Shown: positions 50,190-61,400 of the stretch, piece after piece
Layout: every line of letters begins with the position of its first letter
Numbering within the stretch: the stretch's first letter is position 1
Source of the DNA: Solen grandis
Lineage: Eukaryota > Mollusca > Bivalvia > Adapedonta > Solenidae
Direction: 5' to 3'
Assembly: GCA_021229015.1 (NCBI GenBank)
Contig: CM037785.1
Location: 38,870,766-38,934,765, forward strand
DNA: 64,000 nucleotides
The notes under the pieces: model-generated
The model's input: only the letters and a program-made list of their open reading frames with translations
What the model was told of the DNA's origin: nothing
The model's database searches: none
Program-made: the position numbers and the translations under genes

Positions 50190-50788
50190 AAGCCTTAGGC
50201 TGGTATTCCATAGTTTCATGATGTGTGATCTGTGTCCACGATTTTTGGCTCACCAAAGAAAACACTGGGTCTATTCTATACATCTGCTCCATATCCATGT
50301 CTGCTTCGGTGACATTTTGCTCGGTGAGCGAAATTTCACACACACACGGACAGATCGCGGATTGCCTAGCTCAAAGTCAGCAAATAAGCTAGTAACATCT
50401 AAAAGTTAATCAACTATGTCCAACCATGAGGTGCATTAGCTTATTATTTATATACACGGATAATGTTTTTAAGCTCAAACTGTAAAATGAACTCTCTTTG
50501 CCAGCAAAGGTTGATTATCTGACAACGATAATTTGACAGTAAAATGTGATGGATTTAAGCAGTCCAGTATTGTATCAACATTTGAGCAATAAGTTTCCTT
50601 AATAGCAAAAACATATTGTTAAAGAAACAATGCTTTATGCATCTATAGGTGATGATATTTTAAGTCCGCTGGCGCACCCTTCGTGACCAATTTGTTTTAT
50701 TTCACGCATAGTTTCACGGCAGTATGGCAGACGGGCATGGACATGGGCATGGACAACTGACCATGAAACTATGAAATACTGGCCTTAG
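50190..50788. mobile_element. Terminal-inverted-repeat element, ~0.6 kb
   Basis: Left GGCTGGTATTCCATAGTTTCATG (starting near 50199) and right CATGAAACTATGAAATACTGGCC (ending near 50784) are inverted with two mismatches. TGATTCAATATT lies outside both ends (50157-50169 and 50787-50800) and could be a target duplication. The interior has no transposase; the 60-codon minus frame at 50161-50343 runs across the terminus and is unlikely to be a gene. Confidence 0.6.
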
Positions 50789-51646
50789 ATGATTCAATAT
50801 TATGATATGCCAATAAGGGTCTATCAATACTATTACAACATGATGTTAAGCAGATATAGGAATATCCAAACAAGTGCATGTGTACGTAAAATGATTTTAC
50901 ATGAGGGGTCACCTTCTCGTGTTAACATTCAAGTTAGAAAATCAGATTAACCTGAACTGACCTAACATGAGAGTTATCCATTATGAGTACATCTATCTGA
51001 AATTGATTCAATATTTAGAGTGGCCAATCTTAATTGATTCAATGTTATAGATAGCAAGGGAGGATGGACTGCAAATATTCCAGCATATTGCTGAACAGGT
51101 AAGGGACTACTTCAATTGTTCATTATGAGGAATTACAAATACCCGGAAAGGGTATATAATTATGTATATACATATAAATATTAATTCAAATGATTATTCT
51201 ATGATGAAGTGTCTACACACGCTAAGCAATAACAAGTCTACCTACATTTCAATGTGATACTAAGAAGAATGTGCAAGAATTAATGTTGGCAATTATTAGT
51301 AGTCTTGAACAAGTTTATTTTTCATAATGACATGATAAAAAAGTTTATATCAATTAAAAGATTACCAATACATTGCATCCTTGCCTCATGTTCTCAAAAA
51401 TACTTTAGTACAACCTCAGTCTCAAATTTGAGCATCCTACTCAAATCCCTTTGAAACTAATGAGTATTATTAATACTTAAGTACCATTTTTATTTTCGAA
51501 AACATGGGATATGATCTCTCACCACTCAAGAGCTATTAAGGCAATGACCTATCAACCAGATCAGTCTACAAGTAACTTTCTTACTAAACTTTACACTAAT
51601 CAATGGGGAAACAAGCCATATTTATACTAATCTTGCTTAAAAGATC

Positions 51647-51845
51647 TTGGGTTGGACCAGTACTTTGCATCGGGATGTGTAATGAAAGACTCTTGTGAGA
51701 GACACACTGCAGAACCACTGACCTACCACAAGCCAGCTGGAAGGCTTCCACAAGAAAAATCCAAGTTACCAGATCATGACTTGAACCCACTTGTTAACCT
51801 GAAGAACAATGGTAGAGAAGATAGTCTCCTATGCAGTTGTCTCCC
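51647..51845 (-). mobile_element. Second SINE type, longer copy
   Basis: GGTTGGACCAGTACTTTGCAT at one side and GACTTGAACCCACTTG (complement of a B-box-like GTGGGTTCAAG) at the other. Confidence 0.45.
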
Positions 51846-52769
51846 CTTGTAAGTAAGAGAACAGCTCTTCCATCATATAGGAACTGTATAACAGCTATAG
51901 AAGGCTTCTTAATAAATAAATTCTCTACTGTTTTCTAATGTCTTATCAAAATTTTGTAGCATGGAGGTACATTAATATCATACACATTTAAGTAGAAAAA
52001 CAACAACATTTCAACAAAGAATGAAAATAGTTTTGTTTTTTTGTGTGTTTTTTTTTCAAATTATAGTTTTGACCATCATTTCAATATTGTGTAGTGGCAG
52101 CAAGGATGCTTCCATAACAGATCTTGTGTGGTCAAAGCTGAATTTCTGTCTAGACAAAAAATAATAAAAAAAATTTACTACATCAGATATTTGATGCACT
52201 CAGATATTTACATTTTATTCATACATATAATCCAATTCCAAAAACAAATATCATTTATTTATAGGCACCAAAATCTGACTAGGCCATAAAAGAAAAAGTT
52301 TCATTTTTGGTCTCCCAACCAACTTAAATATTTTAATGACTGACCCTTAGGTGTTTTTACCGTTCTGCCTTTAAAAAAAAATTTAAAAAGAAAAATAAGA
52401 TCCCGACCAGCAGACCCTCTTTTTTATTTGCTGGAGACCAGAAACAAACTTTTTTTTTTCCCTATTATACTCCAGTCAGGAAACAAAAAGTCAAGACTCT
52501 CAATGACCTAACACTTCCGACACTTAGACAAGACAAGGACCAGGTACTTATGTACTTAACAATACTTTTACAGATACCAGACAGTCAATCTTCAATACAT
52601 TAATGATTTTTGTTATTTCCTCAATTGTTCAACATAGCTTTTAATAGGTTTTTGAGTGCTCTGATGCTCTCACTCCTTTATTTTGGCAATTATTATGGTA
52701 AAAGTTTTTCAAAAAAATAATTTCTTGAAGAACAATAAAATGTACTATAAGAATTGCAATTAAACTTGT

Positions 52770-52935
52770 CTTAATTGGCCAGTCAAATAAACATGTGGCT
52801 AATTAGTGCAGGTGGCTGATAAATTGAGGTTTAAAGAATTAAACAATACTTTTTTAAAAAATTAAAAGCTGTCTGCTTACAACAGGTTAGCTGCTAAGTA
52901 CAGGTGGCCGTTACCACAGGCTTCACCTGTACTTA
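52770..52935. repeat. GGTGGCYGMTAA-type dispersed repeat
   Basis: GCAGGTGGCTGATAAATTG, CAGGTTAGCTGCTAAGTAC and AGGTGGCCGTTACCACAGG resemble the stretch at 37690-37850 (ATGCAGGTTGACAGCTTAAT, ACAGGTGGTTGCTAATACAG). Confidence 0.45.
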
Positions 52936-53509
52936 TGCACAGAAACTGAGTTCCAACATGCCTTAAAAGACCAGCCAAAAGAATAAAAGAAAGTGGATAA
53001 TAACCCAATATGGTAACATAATAAATGGACTTTTGCGGTAAAAAATTCAAGCTTAATGTAAAGGAATTATTTTCCATGCATTACTGGGTCAATTGCTCAC
53101 ATTTTTACAGGAACACAAATAGACGCCATGTGTTTTCCTATGAGAATCACTGATCACGTGATATTTCAGTACAGATATTGGATAATCTGGTTATCTATTT
53201 TGAATATATCCATTAACAATAGAATAATTCATGGTTTCCATCACAACCGCTTTTGTCATGATTCGTTGACATTCTGGATCATCAACTTTTTTTATAAATG
53301 CCTCTACAGAACAGAGGATTACAACATCCAAACCTGACATAAACATTGTCAAACCTAAAAGCTTCTCCAGGTGGTGTGGCGCTTTTACATAATTATGTTA
53401 AGAAAAAAAAAAGTTGAAAAAAAAAAATTGATACACTTCTTTCTCATTAAGAATTCCCACACCATTTCACAGTATAAAACTTAAGCCTGGAATCAAGTAA
53501 CTGTGTATT

Positions 53510-53620
53510 GGACCAGTACTCAGAAGGTCAACAGAGAATCTCACTCCTACAAAGGTTCAAATTCACAACCTTTTGATCCAAAATCAAATCACACAACTCC
53601 TTAACCCCTGTGCCCATATT
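53510..53620 (-). mobile_element. Second SINE type, fragment
   Basis: TTGGACCAGTACTCAGAAGG ... GGTTCAAATTCACAACC, complement of a degenerate B-box. Confidence 0.4.
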
Positions 53621-55096
53621 TCATCAATATACACATATCACTGGCAGTTCAATATCTTTAAGATAGGCAGTTGATTGGATGGAGACTGCACAGTGAAGAT
53701 CTTTTCTTCACCCAGTGCCTTATGACAGCTACCCACAAAATCACACAACCTGATGTTACAATGACTATATAAGCATATTTTTCAGACTTTTGGAGGAAAA
53801 AAAGCTCAAGTTTTATTAGCCCAAGAAAAAATAAAATGAGACATATTAAAATCACTACATTAAAATAAGATGGAAATTGTTATTAAAAAGTCAATGATTA
53901 TTATAATACTTGGTGCCATAGTTTTGTTGCATTTATCTTATTCCATAAAATGACTTTACATCAAACTGGGATTTAGTATTTTTTGGAGAAGATTCTCTGT
54001 TTTTTTCTCAAAGGCTGCAAGTCCTTATTGTGACCAGAACAAGTCTCCGTCTCTAAATTCAATGGTTAGCCTTGACCCAGAGTAACATCTTCTTGTGTGC
54101 CCTTAAAAGGCTGTGAGGCTAGTGTAATATTTAAAAGATTGTTTCCAAATGGAAAAATTCTTAACAGAATAACAACAAAAATCCGCTATGGCTATATAGT
54201 CATTTGATGATGTCATATTATTAATGTGAATGCTGGAAAATGGTTGAATGTATTAATGAAAAATTAAGCACAGGATTAAGACAAATGACATTACAGTAAT
54301 AGAATGTTTGATAAGCAATGCATCGTTATTGAGCAGAATCACATCATTTTTACAATATAGTGTCATGTTGACACATTGGTCTGCCTTATGTTTTATAAAG
54401 ACAATTTTATCATACAAACCTCAATAACTGAATGGAAGGAAAATTCATTTGATGTTCTTTGGTGAAAAAAAATCATGAATGAAAAATATAATATACTGTA
54501 TGTAGGAGGTATAAAGCTGTCATCGTTATACAAGTTTCCTGCATGTTCAAATTAATGTCAGATATTAATTTCTAAACTGAATTCAAATAATAATATTTCA
54601 AACTGATGAAAATGATGTCATATCATATAACTGTGATTCCTAATTGGGAAAGTTTTAGAAAGAAAGGAAACTACAAAAAAATGGTGTTAGAGCAGCATGA
54701 AAAAAAAAATATTGATTTTAGTGTAAGATCATATATTCTTTTACTTTTTGTCAATGAAATTCAAAGTTTCACTACTGGCTCTTTCATGTCTGAAAATACT
54801 GTTCTCTATGACCATGTGTAAAAAATACAATCTTACAAAATTAAAAAAAACTTCTTCCATATATTAACCATATGGCAACACCTATAGTACAGGCCTTTCT
54901 CTATCTAAACCTCAACATTGAGCGGATTTTTGTTGTTATTTCATAACACAATACAACAAGAGATTCAACTGAGATCCTGGCATCCAACTGTCAGCACCTA
55001 ACACTAAGTCACATTTTCCTGCCATCTTGACCAGATGAGCTAATATTGTTAATACTCTGTTGAAAAACAAAATGTCATACTAATACGAATGGCCGA

Positions 55097-55460
55097 TCAC
55101 ACATTAGAACTTCCTGTTGAGAGCAACCGATGTTTCTCTTCTGCAGGTGCCTCCAAAATGTGAGCGTCTACACTTCTTGCATGACCATTAGTATGCACCT
55201 GACTGTCTTTTGTTTCGAAAAAAGCTGCATACTTTTCTACAAGTTCTGGCTTGTAGTCCATAAGAGCTTTCTGTATTCTAGCAGCTGTCGCGTTTTGTCC
55301 TTCTAAAACCTTCCATTTTTTAAACACAAAAAATATCTGTAGTTTCACGCTTTTTGGATAATTCATCTCAGCTTCTTCAATATATTTCTTAATATCCGTT
55401 GATGATTTCCTGGAATACAGATTTACAAGGGTTTTCTTTACATGAATTGTCCTGCTCATT
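55097..55460 (-). CDS. Gene C terminal exon: rest of death domain and tail
   Basis: Acceptor TTTCTTAG; the frame runs MSRTIHVKKTLVNLYSRKSS, then DIKKYIEEAEMNYPKSVKLQ, then the FKKWKVLEGQNATAARIQKA helix pair, and ends SSNV and TGA at 55099-55097. The Met at its start is internal, not an initiator. Confidence 0.85.
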
Positions 55461-58400
55461 CTAAGAAATTTGAAAACAAGAGTGCCAAGATGGCCCTATC
55501 TGCTCACCTGGGTAGCAGGGCAGTATTATCTCTAAGTTTAACAACATAGTTTATAAGCTCTGATGCTAAAGTTAACATTTTATTACGCAATAATTTAAAA
55601 GACATAATCAATAACTTAACTTTATCAGACACTCTCAAGAATAAATACACTGCTTCAGTTGAAATATAATCTTTGAAAATAAGGGCAATTAACCTTTCTT
55701 GGCTGAATGATGAATACTTACCAAACAAGTTGATGAAGAAAAATAAATACTCCTGCCCAATTAAGTCCTCAGCAAGATTTGTAAGATTGGTATCTGACAG
55801 CAAATCTGTATCTGAAAGACACATTACAACATTTTGATGAAAAACATCAAGATGTTTAAGTAGAAAAAAGATTTAGAACTAGCAAATTTGTTGAATGAGA
55901 CCAAGTTGTTAAAAGCTAGTTGGAAAATATGTCTATCCAGATCTTGGGATACAGGAGGTTCAGTAGGACAGATCACAGTCAAATGTTGAAATTTGTACTC
56001 ATGGATCCTTACACTGTCCATATGATCTGATATATTTACACAATGTTTCAACACCTAGGAGTGTGTTCAGATTTCTAACACAAGAGTGTTCTATGGAACA
56101 CATATGCATCTGCTGAAGTGTGACAGAAAAAGTGTGACAGACAGAAGTAAAATGGACAGACAGACAGATGATGATAAAGTGATCTCTATGTGTCACCTCT
56201 GCTAAATTAAGCATTTACAGCAGGTGACACAAACAAGAGGGCCATGATGGCCCTGAATCGCTCACCTGAGTACCATTGCTTCAACTGATGTCAAGGTTTT
56301 TAAACAGACAAGGATTCTGATATAACTTAATCTAAAACATTTTACCCCTGACAATACTACACACCAAATACCTAAGCAATGGGCCATATGGTTTCAGAGA
56401 AGACTTGGGCGCAGGGTCATTTATCACCGTAGGGCCAAGACTTTGAAAATCTTTGTAATGAACCATTAGATGCTACTACATACCAAAAATCTTAGCTCTA
56501 GGCCTTATTGATTCATAGAAGAAGATTTTTTAAGATTTTCCTATTTAACTCTATGTAAAACAAGTGACCCCTGGTGTGGGGTCATTTATCACAATTGGGC
56601 TATGATTTGTACAATCTTGGTAGTGGCCCATAAGATGATGCTACATACCAAATATCTAAGCTCTAGGCCTTATGGATTCATAGAAGAAGATTTTTTAAGA
56701 TTTTCCTATAAAACTCTTGTAAAACAAGTGACCCCTGGTGGGGGTCATTTATCACCATGGGCTATGATTTGTACAATCTTGGTAGTGGCCCATAAGATGA
56801 TGCTTCATACCAAATATCTAAGCTCTAGGCCTTATGCATTCATGGAAGAAGATTTTTTAAGATTTTCCTATATAACTCTATGTAAAACAAGTGACCCCTG
56901 GTGCGGGGTCATTTATCACCATAGGGCTATGATTTGTACAATCTTGGTAGTGGCCCATAAGATGATGCTTCATACCAAATATCTAAGCTCTAGGCCTTAT
57001 GCATTCATGGAAGAAGATTTTTTAAGATTTTCCTATATAACTCTATGTAAAACAAGTGACCCCTGGTGCGGGGTCATTTATCACCATAGGGCTATGATTT
57101 GTACAATCTTGGTAGTGGCCCATAAGATGATGCTACATACCAAATATCTAAGCTCTAGGCCTTATGGATTCATAGAAGAAGATTTTTTAAGATTTTTCTA
57201 TATAACTCTATGTAAAACAAGTGACCCCTGGTGCGGGGTCATTTATCACCATAGGGCTATGATTTGTACAATCTTGGTAGTGGCCTATAAGATGATGCTA
57301 CATACCAAAAATCAAAAGGTTAGGCCTTGTGGCTTCGGAGAAGAAGATTTTTTCAAGTTTTTCCTATATTAGCCTATGTGAAATCAAGTGACCCCTGGGG
57401 CGGGGCCAATTTTGACCCCAGGGTCATAATTTGTACAATCCTGGTAAAGAGTCATAAGATCAAGCTACATACCAACAAGAGGGCCATGATGGCCCTGGAT
57501 CGCTCACCTGATATCATTAGGCTATGTAAAATCAAGTGACCCCTGGGGCAGAGCCAATTTTGACCCCAGGGTCATGATTTGAACAAACTGGGTAGAGGTC
57601 TATTAGCCCATGTTACATACCAAATATCTAAACTCCAGACCTTGTGGGTTTTGAGAAGAAATTTTTCTAGATTTTTTTCCAAAATAAGTCTATGTAAAAT
57701 CAAGTGATCCCTGGGGAGGGGCCAATATTTTCACCAAATATCTAAACGCCAGGCCATGTGTTTTCTAGTTTCCTAAAAAGAAGAATTTTCAAGTTATTTC
57801 TATATTAGCCTATGTTAAATGAAGTGACCCCTGGGGTGGGGCCAATTTTGACCCCAGGGTCATAATTTGAACAATCTTGGTAGAGAGTCATAAGATCATG
57901 CTACATACCAAATATCTAAACTCCAGGCCTTGTGGTTTCTGAGAAGAAGATTTTTTCAAGTATTTCCTATATTAGCTTATGTTAAATCAAGTGACACCTG
58001 GGGCAGGGCCAAATTTGACCCCAGGGCCATGATTTGAACAAATTTGGTTGTGATCTACTAGACAGTGCTGCAAAACAAATATCTAAACCCCGGGCCTTGT
58101 GGTTTCTGGGAAGAAGATTTTTCAAGTTTTTCCTATATTAGCCTATGTTAAATCAAGTGACCCCTGGGGCGGGGCCAATTTTGACCCCAGGGTCATGATT
58201 TGAACAAACTTGGTAGAGATTCACCAGACAATGCTACACACCAAATATCTTAACTCTATGCCTTGTGGTTTCTGAGAAGAAGATTTTTCAAGTTCTTTTC
58301 CTATAGTAGCCTATGTTAAATGAAGTGACACCTGGGGCGGGGCCAATTTTGACCCCAGGGTCATAATTTTTACAATCTTGGTAGAGAGTCATAAGATCAT

Positions 58401-61400
58401 GCCACATACCAAAAATCAAAAGGCTAAGACTTGTGGTTTCTGAGAAGAAGATTTTTCAAGTTTTTCCTATATTAGCCTATGTAAAATCAGGTGACCCCTG
58501 GGGCGGAGCCAAATTTGACCCCAGGGCCATGATTTGAACAAACTTGGTAGTGATCTACTAGACAATGCTAACCAAATATCTAAACCCTAGGCCTTGTGGT
58601 TTCTGAGAAGAAGATTTTTCAAGTTTTTCCTAATAAGCCTATGTTAAATGAAGGACCCCTGGGGTTGGGCCAGTTTTGACCCCAGGGTCATAATTTGAAC
58701 AATCTTGGTAGAGAGTCATAAGATCATGCTACATACCAAATATCTAAACTCCAGGCCTTGTGGTTTCTGAGGGGCCAATTTTCCCCAGGGCCATGATTTG
58801 AACAAACTTGGTAGTGATCTAGTAGACAATGCTGCACACCAAATATCGAAGCTCCAGGTCTTGTGGTTTCTGAGGAGAAGATTTTTTTAAGATTTGACTA
58901 TAGACATATAAGGAAAACTAGCCACGACCCTGGCGGCCATGTTTTTTTTCGGATCCAAATAATTTTAACAATCTTGGAAGACATTTAATAAAGGAACATC
59001 TGTGCCAAAACAATTTGAAATAACGCCAGTGGTTTTGGAGAAGAAGTTTTTTTTCAATTTTCACTATAGACATATAAGGAAAACTAGCCCCGCCCCTGGC
59101 GGCCATGTTTTTTTATGGATCCAAATAATTTGAACAGTCTTGATAGACATTTTATCAAGGTACATCTGTGCCAAAACAATTTGAAATCAAGCCAGTAGTT
59201 TTTGATAAGAAGATTTTTTAGTTTTCACTATAGACATATAAGGAAAACTAGCCCCGCCCCTGGCGGCCACGTTTTTTTATGGATCCAAATAATTTGAACA
59301 ATCTTGGTAGACACTTACTCAAGGAGTATCTGTGCCAAAACATTTTGAAATTCATCCAGCAGTTTTGGAGTAGAAGATTTTTTAAGATTTGAGTATAGGC
59401 ATCTAAGGAAAACTAGCCACGCCCCTGGCGGCCATGTTTTTTTACGGATCCAAATAATTTGAACAATCTTGGTAGACACTTACCAAAGGAACATCTGTGC
59501 CAAAACATTTTGAAATTCAGTTGGTTGTTTTGGAGAAGAAGACATTTTAAGTTTTTTCTTTCCGTTGCCATGGCAACCAGAATTCCAAATGGAATTCAAT
59601 TCTTTGAACAACTTTGAAAGGGGACCACCCAAGGAACATCCCTGTAAAGTTTTATCAAAATTGACCAAGCGGTTAAGGAGGAGATGTCGTTTGAAGCAAA
59701 ATGTTGACGGACGACGGACGGACGGACGACGGACGAAGACCGGTCACAATAGCTCACCTTGAGCCTCTGGCTCAGGTGAGCTAAAAATCAAAAGGCTAGG
59801 CCTTGTGGTTTCAGAGAAGAAGATTTTTTAAATTTTCATTTTTAAAATCTATTTTTAGCTCCTGTGACCTAATTATGCGATGGACCAGAACCATTTATAC
59901 AACTTTAGTAGAGCTTCATCCAAGGAACATTCCTGCAAAATATTTTTCAAATTGGCCAAGCCGTTTAGGAGGAGATGTTGTTTGAAGCAATTGTTGACGC
60001 CGGACGCACGGACGCACGCACAGACGCACGCACGGACGACGGACGACGGACGCCGGACAAAAGGCGATCAGAAAAGCTCACCTTGAGCACGTTGTGCTCA
60101 TGTGAGCTAAAAACAAGGGCCATATTGCTCCTTAAATTTGGAAAATATTCAAAAATTATAATTTTAAGTTATTCTTAACTTTGCTGAATTTGGTGGAAAA
60201 ACAAATAAATTTTAAAGGTGTGTAACTTCTGAAGCTGATACCAAGGTGGATACTAGGGAGTAAGGATAGCTGTATCGTGAGATGTCACCCACCTGGATCC
60301 CGGCTTGTATCCAGATAGTCATGCACACCTGGCCCCACTAAAATAGAAATTATCACATATATAACAAGAGTTGTCAGAACAACACATATGCCCTCCCCCT
60401 ACGCTCCCCTCATTCCTATCAAGGTCACTGTGACCTTGACCTTTGACCAAGTGACCCCAAAATCAATATGGGTCTTCTACTGCTCATGACCAATTACCCT
60501 GTGAAGTTAGAAGAATGTGGGCCCAAGCATTCTCCAGTTACTGATTGGAAACGATTTTCACATTCGAGGTCCCTGTGACCTTGACCTTTGACCAAGTGAC
60601 CCCAAATGAAAAGGTGTCATCTATTAGTCATGACCAATCACCCTATTAAGTTTGAGGAAAGCGTTTTCCAGTATTGATCGGAAATGAAGTGGTCTACCGA
60701 CAGACTGACAAACTGACAGACAGACCGACCAACCATCTGACACTTGCAAAACAATAAGACCACCATTTGGACCACAGTGAACGAGATGGACTGATTATTC
60801 ATCATCTTCAACACCAAATATCATCAGAAACATATGCTACCGACAACATTTTTTAAACAAAGGGCAATAAATTGATGAAAAAATGAATGTTTCCGGAAAC
60901 TTTTGTTTTGTAGTTCATCATCTTCAAGATCTATGTACCAAAAATCATCTCCCATCTGAAACATGAAGAAAGTTTTGATCTGGACAAAAAATTACTGGAA
61001 AGAGTAGAAGAAAATGAAAATTATTCTTTGCCAGCCTGTAATGTAGAGAAATGGGTAAAAATCTTGTTATCTCAAAACCAGGCTAATCTTTACAGTGAAT
61101 GCCTATGCATTTGAACAGGTTAGTTTTTCACACCTCAAAACCCCTTTTTGGCAATGAAGCCCTGAAAAAAAAAAGAAGATTTTTCAAGAGATAAAGGATG
61201 CAATGAATTTAAATCAGGAAAGATCAATAAAAATGTAAATTTTGCATATTTCAATCAAAAATATAAATTATCTGAAATATCTAAATTGAATAAAATCACT
61301 CTTAATAAGTTAATTATTTTTTTTATGATTCCTGGACATAACCCAAAGAACATCAGAATCAATTATTAAAACTAATTACCAATATTAATTATCTTTTAAA

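Larger units (their letters stand above)
50800..55090. other. Region between genes B and C
   Basis: Apart from SINE fragments and the repeat at 52770, this is AT-rich DNA with no exon that I could fit to gene B. It includes the 3' flank of gene C; no canonical AATAAA was found on the minus strand in the first kilobase after the gene C stop. Confidence 0.4.

Noticed and set aside
50161..50343. 60-codon minus-strand frame MCEISLTEQNVTEADMDMEQ
   Set aside because: Begins in a CA repeat and crosses the terminus of an inverted-repeat element; no splice sites or domain.
56602..57372. 256-codon open frame, the longest in the window
   Set aside because: Same tandem-unit read-through in another copy of the element; unit count, not selection, explains its length.
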